Part shown: in pieces, positions 24,992-33,841 of the stretch
Position numbering within the stretch: the first letter of the stretch is position 1
How the letters are laid out: every line of letters begins with the position of its first letter
Source of the DNA: Chitinophaga pinensis
Lineage (GTDB): Bacteria; Bacteroidota; Bacteroidia; B-17B0; Aurantibacillaceae
Assembly (NCBI GenBank): GCA_945887955.1
Contig: CAMCZO010000025.1
Span: forward strand, 1-34,641
Length of the DNA stretch: 34,641 nt
Reading direction: 5' to 3'
Position numbers and translations under genes: made by a program
The notes under the pieces: generated by a model
Database searches by the model: none
What the model was told of the DNA's origin: nothing
What the model saw: the letters and a program-made list of their open reading frames with translations, nothing else

Positions 24992-27850
24992 TTATGTATT
25001 AATTGAATCAATTACATAAGATTCGATTGGTGCACAAGAGCAAACTAAATTTCTATCACCATAAGCATTATCCACTCGACCCACGCTAGGCCAAAATTTA
25101 TTATTACTTACCCATGCTAACGGAAATGCTGCTTTTTGTCGAGAATATGGTTTTAACCAAACGTCATTAGTAATTAAATTACAGGTGTGAGGCGCATTTT
25201 TAATTACATTATCTGTTTTATCATATTGCCCATTTTCAATTTCTTTTATTTCTTGACGAATTGAAATCATTGCTTCGCAAAAACGATCTAATTCTGATTT
25301 TCCTTCAGATTCTGTTGGCTCAACCATTAAAGTATTAACAACTGGAAAAGCAACAGTTGGAGCATGAAATCCATAATCCATCAATCGTTTTGCAATGTCT
25401 GCCACCTCAACGCCAGTAGACATTTTAAATTCATTACAATCTAAAATCATTTCATGAGCACAGCGGCCATTTTTTCCGGTGTACAAAATTTTAAAATAAT
25501 CTTTTAAACTATCTTTAATGTAATTTGCATTAAGTATGGCAGTTTCTGTAGCAATTTTTAATCCATCATTTCCAAGCATTTTTATATATCCATAAGATAT
25601 TAATAAAATTAAAGCGCTTCCATAAGGAGCTGCAGAAACTGCAGTTATTCCTTTTTCGCCACTCGTATTAATAATAGTATGTGAAGGTAAAAATTGAACT
25701 AATTTCTCTATTACTCCAATTGGACCCATACCTGGCCCGCCTCCTCCATGAGGAATGGCGAAGGTTTTATGTAAATTTAAGTGACAAACATCAGCCCCAA
25801 TATTTCCGGGAGAAGTTAAGCCTACTTGAGCATTCATATTAGCGCCGTCCATGTATACTAAGCCGCCGTTATCATGAATTAATTGAGTAATATCCATAAT
25901 AGATTCTTCGTAAACGCCGTGGGTAGATGGATAAGTAACCATTAGACAAGATAAATTATTTTTATATTTTTCTACTTTATCTTTTAAATCCAATAAATCT
26001 ATATTTCCTTTTTCATCACATTTAGTAACAACAACCGTCATGCCAGCCATTACTGCACTAGCAGGATTTGTTCCATGAGCAGACGATGGGATTAAAGCAA
26101 TGTTTCGATCCAAATGTCCATTCGAGTGATGATAAGCTCTTATCACCATCAGGCCCGCATACTCTCCTTGAGCCCCTGAATTAGGTTGAAAACTCATTCG
26201 AGCAAAGCCAGTAATTTCTGAAAGATCTTTATTTAATTGTTCAATTAATTCTGCATAACCTTGGGCTTGATTAACCGGAACGAAGGGATGAATATTTGCA
26301 AACTCAGGCCATGTAATCGGTAATAATTCTGATGCGGCATTTAATTTCATTGTACAAGAACCTAATGAAATCATTGAATGTACCAATGATAAATCTTTAT
26401 TTTCTAATCGCTTAATGTAACGCATCATCTCACTTTCGCTATGGTAGCTATTAAATACGGGGTGCGTTAAAAAAAGAGATTGACGATTTAAGTTTGATGA
26501 AGAAATTACATGAGATATATTAGGCTCTGCATTTAATGTGATATTAAAAATTGATAAAATATCTACTAAATCTTGCTGTTCAACAGTTTGATCTAAAGAA
26601 ATTCCAATATGTTTAGCATCGACTTTTCTAAAATTAATTTCTTTTGCTTCAGCGGCAGTCACTATTTTATCAGCATCACATGCCACAATAATAGTATCAA
26701 AATATAACTTTGTTTTTACTTCAAATCCACCACTTTTTAAAGCACCAACTAAAGTATCGGTAGCGTCATGAACACCTTGTGCAATAGCCCTAATTCCTTC
26801 TTGCCCATGATATACAGCAAACATACTAGCCATAATAGCTAATAAGGCTTGTGCCGTACAAATGTTTGAAGTTGCTTTATCACGTTTAATATGTTGTTCA
26901 CGAGTTTGTAAAGCCATCCTTAAAGCTGGTTTTCCCTCCGCATCGACAGAAACACCTATAATTCGCCCTGGTATAGAACGTTTATAATCTTCTTTACAAG
27001 TAAAAAATGCGGCATGAGGGCCGCCATATCCTAATGGCACACCAAAGCGTTGAGAGTTACCAACTACGCAATCAGCTCCCCACTCGCCAGGAGGTGTTAA
27101 TAATGCAAGTGCTAATAAATCTGTTGCCACAACAACTTGAATTTCTTTTGAATGCGAATCAGCAACAAATTGTTTGTAGTCATTTACTTCGCCATTCATA
27201 TCCGGATACTGAATTAAGGCTCCGAAAAAGGAATCGTCCAATGATGTTGTATTTGCATCAGCAATAACTAATTCAATTCCATATGGCAATGCACGTGTTC
27301 TTACAACATCTATTGTTTGGGAAAATACAGTTTCGCTAATAAAAAATTTATTTCCTCCATTTTTAATTTTGTCTTTACTACGGTTGCTATAAAACATTGC
27401 TAATGCTTCGGCAGCGGCAGTTGCTTCATCTAACAACGATGCATTTGCAATTGGCATAGCAGTTAAATCCATGACCATGGTTTGAAAATTTAAAATAGCC
27501 TCTAATCTACCTTGAGCTATCTCTGCTTGATATGGTGTGTAAGCGGTATACCAGCCTGGATTTTCCAAAACATTTCTTTGAATAACTGCAGGTAATATAT
27601 TGTTATAATATCCTAACCCAATATATGAACGAAATAATTTATTTTTTTTACCAAGCTCTTTTAAGTGTTTTGAATATTGATATTCGCTTAATGATGCCTC
27701 AATACGCAAAGGTTGTTTTAAACGAATTTTATCAGGAACTGTTTGATTGATTAACTCATCAATACTAGAAACTCCAATTTTTTTAAGCATTACTTTTACC
27801 TCTTGCTCTCGAGGGCCGTTGTGTCGGCTAACAAATTTATCTGTGGTCAT
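24992..27850 (-). CDS. gcvP: Glycine dehydrogenase (decarboxylating), P-protein
   Basis: PLP-dependent first component of the glycine cleavage system, which decarboxylates glycine and passes the aminomethyl group to the lipoyl H-protein. The 952-residue length is that of the single-chain (fused alpha-beta) form. The N-terminus has FVSRHNGPREQEVKVML and GLGYYNNILPAVIQRNVLEN. The PLP-binding Lys695 sits in CHLNLHKTFAIPHGGGGPG, the glycine-rich signature. The C-terminus has SVGRVDNAYGDRNLVCSCAP. No glycine riboswitch is visible in the 250-base upstream region. The H- and T-protein genes are not in this window. The transaldolase-CBS gene follows after 45 bases and may be cotranscribed. Confidence 0.98.
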   Translation of the reverse strand: MTTDKFVSRHNGPREQEVKVMLKKIGVSSIDELINQTVPDKIRLKQPLRIEASLSEYQYSKHLKELGKKNKLFRSYIGLGYYNNILPAVIQRNVLENPGWYTAYTPYQAEIAQGRLEAILNFQTMVMDLTAMPIANASLLDEATAAAEALAMFYSNRSKDKIKNGGNKFFISETVFSQTIDVVRTRALPYGIELVIADANTTSLDDSFFGALIQYPDMNGEVNDYKQFVADSHSKEIQVVVATDLLALALLTPPGEWGADCVVGNSQRFGVPLGYGGPHAAFFTCKEDYKRSIPGRIIGVSVDAEGKPALRMALQTREQHIKRDKATSNICTAQALLAIMASMFAVYHGQEGIRAIAQGVHDATDTLVGALKSGGFEVKTKLYFDTIIVACDADKIVTAAEAKEINFRKVDAKHIGISLDQTVEQQDLVDILSIFNITLNAEPNISHVISSSNLNRQSLFLTHPVFNSYHSESEMMRYIKRLENKDLSLVHSMISLGSCTMKLNAASELLPITWPEFANIHPFVPVNQAQGYAELIEQLNKDLSEITGFARMSFQPNSGAQGEYAGLMVIRAYHHSNGHLDRNIALIPSSAHGTNPASAVMAGMTVVVTKCDEKGNIDLLDLKDKVEKYKNNLSCLMVTYPSTHGVYEESIMDITQLIHDNGGLVYMDGANMNAQVGLTSPGNIGADVCHLNLHKTFAIPHGGGGPGMGPIGVIEKLVQFLPSHTIINTSGEKGITAVSAAPYGSALILLISYGYIKMLGNDGLKIATETAILNANYIKDSLKDYFKILYTGKNGRCAHEMILDCNEFKMSTGVEVADIAKRLMDYGFHAPTVAFPVVNTLMVEPTESEGKSELDRFCEAMISIRQEIKEIENGQYDKTDNVIKNAPHTCNLITNDVWLKPYSRQKAAFPLAWVSNNKFWPSVGRVDNAYGDRNLVCSCAPIESYVIDSINT

Positions 27851-28020
27851 TTTAAGATATAAAATATAGAGTTTAAATTTACAAAAAAAATAGATTTATT
27901 AATTTCACAAACAAATAAACATATCAAATGTTTTGAATACTAAAACAGAAATATTCATAATCGATTTTGTTAATTAGTTATAGTTTGTTTTCAAGCTATA
28001 TTATTTATTTATTTTTTATT

Positions 28021-28048
28021 TTTTTAACAAAACACTTTTTAACAAAAC
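28021..28048 (+). repeat. Two tandem 13-bp direct repeats upstream of the DUF4175 promoter
   Basis: TTTTTAACAAAAC occurs exactly at 28021-28033 and at 28036-28048, a 15-base period. They sit about 30 and 45 bases upstream of the -7 element and could be a regulator's binding sites. Being AT-rich, the repeat could also be chance. Confidence 0.4.
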
Positions 28049-28077
28049 TAATTAAGGGTATTATTTTCTTAGAATCT

Positions 28078-28085
28078 TATATTTG
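28078..28085 (+). promoter_or_regulatory. Probable -7 element for the DUF4175 operon
   Basis: TATATTTG is an exact TAnnTTTG, 17 bases before the TTG start of the gene. The -33 TTG is missing. The resulting leader would be only about 10-12 bases. Confidence 0.5.
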
Positions 28086-28102
28086 TATATATCTTTAAGA
28101 CC

Positions 28103-31100
28103 TTGAATTCAGATTCTAATATAGTCATTCAAAAGCTCGATGAATTTATTCGTCGTTATTACAAAAATCAATTAATTAAAGGGATAATTTATTCTTTCGG
28201 AATTCTGCTTTCTGCTTTTTTTACGGTTACTATTTTAGAATATCTTGGTGAGTTTAATATGATAATAAGAGCATTTCTTTTTTTTGCGTTTATTGCGGCT
28301 GTTGTTCTTGTTTTATATAAATATATTGCTATTCCATTACTTAAACTGAACAAAATAGGAAATATTATTTCTTATAATGATGCAGCAAATATTATTGGTA
28401 AACATTTTTCGATGGTGAAAGATAAGTTACTTAATTTAATTCAGCTTCAAAATAAACAAGGTTTAACAGATTCTGCTGAGTTATTACTGGCAAGTATTCA
28501 TCAAAAAACCATTGAATTAACTCCAGTTCCATTTTCTATGGCGGTTGATTTAAATGAAAATAAAAAGTATTTAAAATATGTGCTGCCCTTGTTTTTTGGC
28601 GCCACTGTTATTCTAATATTTTGGCCTCAACTTATCACTAAAAGCACCAAAAGATTGGTTAATTACCAAACTTATTACGAAAAAGAAATGCCATTTAAAT
28701 TTAATATTCAAAATAAAAATTTAACAACACTTCAAACCGAAGATTTTAAGTTAGAGGTTGATATGGTTGGAAATTCAGTCCCTAATGAAGTTTTTATTGA
28801 AATAAATGGCATTGAATATAAATTAGAAAAAAGCACAAGTAGTTCTTTTCATTACATCTTTTCAAATGTTCAAAAAAGCACATCGTTTCAATTAAGCGCC
28901 GCAGGATTTTTATCAAAAGAATATGAATTAATTGTTTTGCCCAAGCCAAGTTTATTACAATTTAATTTACAGCTCATTTATCCGAACTATTTAAACAAGG
29001 CTAACGAAAACATTTCAAATACTGGCGATTTACAAATACCTCAAGGAACAAAAATAAAATGGATTTTTAACACTAAAAATACGAGTGATTTATTTTTAAG
29101 ATTTTCAGATAGTTCGGCAACACCCCAAAAAAGTGGCGAAAATCAATTTGTCTACTCTCGTAAATTTTTAAAAAGTAATAACTATTCTATCAAAGTACTT
29201 AATAAATTTGTATTAAAAGCCCTCGATTCTGTTAACTATTCTATTCATGTGATTCTTGATCAAAGTCCTTTGATTGATGTAAGCGAAAAGCGAGACTCCC
29301 TGGAGCCAAAAAACATTTACTTTAGTGGACAGATAAAAGATGATTATGGGTTTAGTAGATTAACCTTCCATTCTAAAAAAATTGCAACTGATTCAATAGG
29401 TATTGTTACCGAAACAAATGCAAGTGTTCCAATCAAATTTTTGAAATCAAATTCTTCGCAAACCTATTTTTATTTTTTAGATGCCAAACCATTTAATTTA
29501 AATCCAGACGATAAAATTGAATACTATTTTGAAGTATTTGATAACGATGGGGTTAATGGACCCAAGGCGGCTAAAACTCAAGTAATGATTTTTAAAGCGC
29601 CAACAACAGAAGAAATAAATCAATCATCAGAAAAAAACAATAGTGAAATTAAAAAAGATTTGGAAGAGAGCATTCAAAAAGCAAAACAATTGCAAAAAGA
29701 CGTAAATGAATTGGCAAAAAAAATTAACGAAAAGAAACAATTAGGTTACGAAGAAAAAAAGAATATTGAAGAGCTTATAAAAAAACAACAAGCACTTCAA
29801 AACAAAATTAATGAAGTAAAACAACAAAACGAACAAAACATAAAACAACAAAACGAGTTTACTAAAACAGATGAGTCTATAATGGAAAAACAAAAACAAC
29901 TTGAGCAGTTGTTCGAAAACGTGATGACTCCAGAGATGAAAAAATTATTTGACGAGCTCAATAAAATGCTAGAGCAGCTAGATAAAACACAAGTGCAAGA
30001 AAAGCTCGAAGAATTAAAACTCACAAATAAAGACATTGAAAAAGAATTGGATCGTAATTTAGAAGCATTTAAACAATTAGAGGTTCAACAAAAAATGCAA
30101 AATGCAATTGAAAAGCTAGAAGATTTAAAAAATAAACAAGATGCCTTAAAAAAAGAAACAGAGGATAAAAAAGATAATCAGAATAACCCCGATTCAAAAG
30201 AATTAGAAAAGAAACAAAACGATATTAAAAAAGAATTCGATGAATTAAAAAAAGATTTAAAAGACATAGAAGAAAAAAATAAAGTACTTGAGGAACCAAA
30301 CGCGCTTCCTAAATTAGAAGAAAAACAAAATGAAATCACCAAGGAAATGCAAAAAAGTTCATCACAATTGAGCGAAAATAAAAAAAAGCAATCTTCCGAA
30401 GCGCAAAAATCGGCCAGCGAAAAAATGGAAGAGATGAAAGAAGAAATGGAACAATCGATGGAAGAGACTGAAGAAAATCAACAGGAAGAAAATGCACAAA
30501 CGCTAAGGCAAATATTAGAAAACCTGGTAAAACTTTCTTTTTCGCAGGAAGAATTAATTCAAACCCTTTCTGTTACTAGAATGGATAACCCACAATATAT
30601 TGATATTCCAAAGAAGCAAAATAAATTAAAGGAAGATAGCAAGATGATTGAAGATAGTTTATTGGCCCTGAGTAAAAGAGCCCCGCAAATTAGCGCAGTA
30701 GTCAATCGCGAAATTAGTGCCATACATTTAAACATTGAAAAGTCAGTAAAAGCATTGGCTGAGCGTGATATAGAGAGTAGTTCTATGGGGATGCAATACA
30801 CCATGGCCTCGGTAAATAATTTAGCATTATTGTTAAACGAAGCCTTAGATCAAATGCAGCAACAAATGAAGGCTCAAAAGAAAAACAAAGGAAAGCCTGG
30901 AAAAGGAAAATGTAAAAAACCTGGTAATGGCCAAAATCCATCTTCTAGTGGCAAACAGACTCAAAACGTAAAAAAGATGCAGGAGCAATTAAATAAACAA
31001 TTGCAGCAATTAAAAGATGCTTTAGAAAAAGGTAAAAAACCAGGTGAAAAGCCAGGAGACCAAAAGGGTAAAAATCATGCCAATGGAATGGGGCAAAACG

Positions 31101-31549
31101 GAAAAAGTGGAGCTAGCATGCCAGGAAGCAGTGAACAATTTGCTAAAATGGCAGCACAACAAGAAGCTTTGCGTAGGCAAATGCAATCAATGATGGAAAA
31201 GTTAAAAAATAAGGGGAATAATCCGGGAGGAGATATTGCCAATTTAATGGAAGAAACCGAAAAAGATCTTGTAAATAAACGGATTACAAGCGAAACGATG
31301 CGCCGACAAGAGGAAATTTTAACCCGATTGTTAGAAAGTGAGAAAGCAGAACAGGAAAGGGAAGAAGATGAACAGCGTAAAAGCAATGAATCAAATCAAC
31401 AAAATTTAAGCAACCCTAGTCAATTTTTAGAGTATAAAAGACTTAAAGAAAAAGAAATGGAGATGTTAAATAGTGTTCCGCCGAGTTTAACTCCGTATTA
31501 TAAAGAAAAAGTAAATAGCTATTTTAATAATATAAATAGCCCAAATTAA
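28103..31549 (+). CDS. DUF4175 family protein: membrane-anchored, long coiled coil
   Basis: The 1148-residue protein has three membrane helices (about 27-47, 54-78 and 157-174), a beta-rich extracytoplasmic region (~185-500), and a very long charged coiled coil rich in Lys, Glu and Gln (~512-800). Two Gly/Lys/Pro-rich low-complexity stretches (~922-952 and ~974-1012) and a helical C-terminus follow. This architecture and size match DUF4175 proteins of Bacteroidota, whose function is unknown. The start is the TTG at 28103, since the frame enters the conserved N-terminus directly and no ATG is near. A small ATP-binding kinase gene follows after 11 bases. The coiled coil suggests a structural or scaffolding role at the envelope, which is inference. 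Confidence 0.8.
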   Translation: MNSDSNIVIQKLDEFIRRYYKNQLIKGIIYSFGILLSAFFTVTILEYLGEFNMIIRAFLFFAFIAAVVLVLYKYIAIPLLKLNKIGNIISYNDAANIIGKHFSMVKDKLLNLIQLQNKQGLTDSAELLLASIHQKTIELTPVPFSMAVDLNENKKYLKYVLPLFFGATVILIFWPQLITKSTKRLVNYQTYYEKEMPFKFNIQNKNLTTLQTEDFKLEVDMVGNSVPNEVFIEINGIEYKLEKSTSSSFHYIFSNVQKSTSFQLSAAGFLSKEYELIVLPKPSLLQFNLQLIYPNYLNKANENISNTGDLQIPQGTKIKWIFNTKNTSDLFLRFSDSSATPQKSGENQFVYSRKFLKSNNYSIKVLNKFVLKALDSVNYSIHVILDQSPLIDVSEKRDSLEPKNIYFSGQIKDDYGFSRLTFHSKKIATDSIGIVTETNASVPIKFLKSNSSQTYFYFLDAKPFNLNPDDKIEYYFEVFDNDGVNGPKAAKTQVMIFKAPTTEEINQSSEKNNSEIKKDLEESIQKAKQLQKDVNELAKKINEKKQLGYEEKKNIEELIKKQQALQNKINEVKQQNEQNIKQQNEFTKTDESIMEKQKQLEQLFENVMTPEMKKLFDELNKMLEQLDKTQVQEKLEELKLTNKDIEKELDRNLEAFKQLEVQQKMQNAIEKLEDLKNKQDALKKETEDKKDNQNNPDSKELEKKQNDIKKEFDELKKDLKDIEEKNKVLEEPNALPKLEEKQNEITKEMQKSSSQLSENKKKQSSEAQKSASEKMEEMKEEMEQSMEETEENQQEENAQTLRQILENLVKLSFSQEELIQTLSVTRMDNPQYIDIPKKQNKLKEDSKMIEDSLLALSKRAPQISAVVNREISAIHLNIEKSVKALAERDIESSSMGMQYTMASVNNLALLLNEALDQMQQQMKAQKKNKGKPGKGKCKKPGNGQNPSSSGKQTQNVKKMQEQLNKQLQQLKDALEKGKKPGEKPGDQKGKNHANGMGQNGKSGASMPGSSEQFAKMAAQQEALRRQMQSMMEKLKNKGNNPGGDIANLMEETEKDLVNKRITSETMRRQEEILTRLLESEKAEQEREEDEQRKSNESNQQNLSNPSQFLEYKRLKEKEMEMLNSVPPSLTPYYKEKVNSYFNNINSPN

Positions 31550-31560
31550 GAAATAATATA

Positions 31561-31956
31561 ATGAGACATGCTCTTAAAATAAATTCACAACCGCAAAGCC
31601 TTTATCTTGTGGAGCAATTAATTGAAGAGGTTTGTGATACCCATAAAGTTAAAGAAGATTGCTATGGAAATATATTAATTGCATTAACAGAAGCTGTTAA
31701 TAATGCTATCCAACACGGAAATAAATCTAATCCAAATAAATTTGTAAGTATTGATTTTGAAAACGAAAACAATGTGTTAATCTTTTCCGTATGTGATGAG
31801 GGGAGCGGTTTTGACCCATTAATTCTTCCCGATCCTACAAACCCATTAAACATAGAAAAATTAAGCGGAAGAGGTGTTTTTTTAATGACCCAATTATCAG
31901 ATTCAATCAGATTTGAAGAAAACGGACGTAAAGTATTTTTGGGATTTAATGCTTAA
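31561..31956 (+). CDS. Small HATPase-domain protein, anti-sigma-factor kinase (RsbW/SpoIIAB) type
   Basis: A 131-residue stand-alone GHKL ATPase domain. The N box is EAVNNAIQHG (from residue 44), the G1 box CDEGSGFDP (78-86) and the G2 box GRGVFLMTQLSD (103-114), all in the order of the histidine-kinase-like fold. Such small proteins act as serine kinases that bind sigma factors or anti-sigma antagonists in Gram-positive bacteria; in Bacteroidota this member follows DUF4175 and its target is unknown. No sigma factor or STAS-domain antagonist is nearby. It is cotranscribed with the DUF4175 gene, and the next gene is convergent. Confidence 0.85.
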   Translation: MRHALKINSQPQSLYLVEQLIEEVCDTHKVKEDCYGNILIALTEAVNNAIQHGNKSNPNKFVSIDFENENNVLIFSVCDEGSGFDPLILPDPTNPLNIEKLSGRGVFLMTQLSDSIRFEENGRKVFLGFNA

Positions 31957-31975
31957 TTAATTTTAAGTTAATTTG

Positions 31976-33058
31976 TTATAATCGTTTAAATAAGTTTTTT
32001 ATATAGTCTAAAGTGGCAATTTCTTTAAAATTATTTCCTAAAGCATGATTCCACATAAATGGCAAATTATAACTCACCATCGCCATCTTATTTAAAGTTT
32101 CGTTATTCCAATTTTTGCTCAAGCCTTGAGGTAATTTAATGTTATGTTTAGCCATCATTTTTATGAATTCGCTATGGCCTTGAGGGTAAATATCTCCAAG
32201 ATGCTGAAAAATAATACAATTGGCGAAGCAATGCCTGGTACCAAGTATTTTTGATAAACCATAACTTAAAGCATGACAAACACCTACTTCGCTATAAGTT
32301 AAACTAAGGCCTCCCATTAAGGAAGCTACCATTAAAATGTCATCATTTTCGGAAGTTTGTCCAGCCGAATCATTTAAATAAACCTCGCGACATAATTTTA
32401 AGGCTTGATCTCCGTAAGCTAAACTAAAGGCATTATTCCGAATACCATTATGCGATTCGATGCAATGAATATAAGTATCCATGCCAGTATAAAACCACCA
32501 ATCTTTTGGCACGCTAGCAATTAATTCGGGGTCTAAAATTACTTGATTAAAAACAGTCCAATCACATTTTAATCCTAATTTTTTTTCGGGGCCAGTTAGC
32601 ACTGCAGTCATAGATACTTCAGCTCCGGTTCCACTTATAGTAGGGATTCCAAGATGATAAACCCCTGCTTTTTGAATTAAATTTAAACCTTGATATAAAG
32701 CAGAAGAGCCTTCGTTAGTTAACATTAAAGACAGTGCTTTTGCAATATCCATAATACTTCCACCGCCAATGCCAACAACGCCGCTAGGCAAACCTTTTTT
32801 TAAAAGAATTTCATTTCGTAAATCATCTATTAATTCGGTAGTTGGTTCGCAAGGATCAACATCTATAAAATAAATTAAATCACTTGGTTCATTCTGAATT
32901 TTTTCACTTAATTCTTTTCCTTTAAAATAATTATCGATAACATAAACAAAATAATTATTGTTTTCGATCCTAGTTGGCGCAATTGTTTCTGCTAATTGAG
33001 AAAAAGAACCACGGCCATAAATAACCTTATCTATATTTTTAAAATTTTTATGAATCAT
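31976..33058 (-). CDS. kdnB: Iron-containing alcohol dehydrogenase, Kdo 8-oxidase (KdnB) type
   Basis: Residues 8-22 (NIDKVIYGRGSFSQL) and TISGTGAEVSMTAVLTGPEKK match KdnB, the enzyme that oxidises the C8 hydroxyl of Kdo so that the aminotransferase KdnA can form 8-amino-8-deoxy-Kdo for lipopolysaccharide. The NAD-binding GGGS is at 98-101; metal ligands are Asp194 and His198 in GMDTYIHCIES, His262 in GVCHALSYG and His276 in GTRHCFAN. The length of 360 is normal. KdnA is not in the window. The gene sits 45 bases after the superoxide dismutase gene on the same strand. Another iron-containing alcohol dehydrogenase function remains possible. Confidence 0.75.
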   Translation of the reverse strand: MIHKNFKNIDKVIYGRGSFSQLAETIAPTRIENNNYFVYVIDNYFKGKELSEKIQNEPSDLIYFIDVDPCEPTTELIDDLRNEILLKKGLPSGVVGIGGGSIMDIAKALSLMLTNEGSSALYQGLNLIQKAGVYHLGIPTISGTGAEVSMTAVLTGPEKKLGLKCDWTVFNQVILDPELIASVPKDWWFYTGMDTYIHCIESHNGIRNNAFSLAYGDQALKLCREVYLNDSAGQTSENDDILMVASLMGGLSLTYSEVGVCHALSYGLSKILGTRHCFANCIIFQHLGDIYPQGHSEFIKMMAKHNIKLPQGLSKNWNNETLNKMAMVSYNLPFMWNHALGNNFKEIATLDYIKNLFKRL

Positions 33059-33103
33059 GTTTTAGTATTAATTTTTATCAAAAAACTGAAGGTTATAATG
33101 AAT

Positions 33104-33841
33104 TTATTTATCTAAAAATAATTCTTCTGCTTTTTTCCAGTTGATAATATTCCACCAATTAGTTATATAATCGGCACGTTTATTTTGATATTTTAAATAA
33201 TAGGCATGTTCCCAAATATCTAATGCTAAAATTGGTTTTCCATTTTCTGATGCCATATTCATTAAGGGATTATCCTGGTTTGGTGTTGAGGTGATTTTTA
33301 ATTTCCCTTCTTGTAAAATTAACCAACACCATCCGCTTCCAAATGTTTTAAGGGCTATTTCAGTAAATTCTTTTTTAAAATTATCGAACGATTTAAATTG
33401 ATTATTAATTGCTTCGTTTAGTTTAGTAAGAGGAATTGATTTTTCTCCATTAGGATTTGGACTAAGTAATTGCCAGAATAATGAGTGATTAAAATGACCC
33501 CCAGCGTTATTTCGAATTGCAGTATTTAAATCAGACGCTTTTTTTAAAAGTAAATTAAGTGATTTATCTTCATTATAATTTTCGAGAGCCTTGTTTAATT
33601 TATCTACATAGGTTTGATGATGCTTGCTATGATGAACTTCCATAGTTTGTTTATCTATATATGGTTCTAATGCATCATAACTATAAGGTAATTTAGGTAA
33701 ATAAAATAAAATCTCTGAGTCTGAAAGTTTAGATAAAGATTCGAGATGAGATAACTTTTCGTTTCCAAATAAAGTACTCACTAATCCAGATAAGCCAATT
33801 AAAGTACTCTTTTTAATAAAATCTCTTCTATTGTCGCTCAT
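33104..33841 (-). CDS. Superoxide dismutase (Mn/Fe type) with twin-arginine signal
   Basis: The 245-residue protein carries about 45 extra N-terminal residues compared with cytoplasmic SodA: the twin-arginine motif NRRDFIKKS (4-12) then a hydrophobic segment LIGLSGLVSTLF, which suggests Tat export after folding. The SOD core has LPYSYDALEPYIDKQTMEVH with metal ligand His70, His119 in GGHFNHSLFW, and Asp208 and His212 in LDIWEHAYYLKYQ. Gln189 in PNQDNPL is the Mn-type second-shell position, so Mn or cambialistic use is likely. There is no obvious AxA cleavage site. The ATG overlaps the biotin carrier gene stop by four bases (ATGA). Confidence 0.93.
   Translation of the reverse strand: MSDNRRDFIKKSTLIGLSGLVSTLFGNEKLSHLESLSKLSDSEILFYLPKLPYSYDALEPYIDKQTMEVHHSKHHQTYVDKLNKALENYNEDKSLNLLLKKASDLNTAIRNNAGGHFNHSLFWQLLSPNPNGEKSIPLTKLNEAINNQFKSFDNFKKEFTEIALKTFGSGWCWLILQEGKLKITSTPNQDNPLMNMASENGKPILALDIWEHAYYLKYQNKRADYITNWWNIINWKKAEELFLDK

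Noticed and set aside
29640..30500. Lys/Glu/Gln-rich repeats in DUF4175 as a DNA-level tandem repeat
   Set aside because: The pattern is coiled-coil composition without a fixed nucleotide period.
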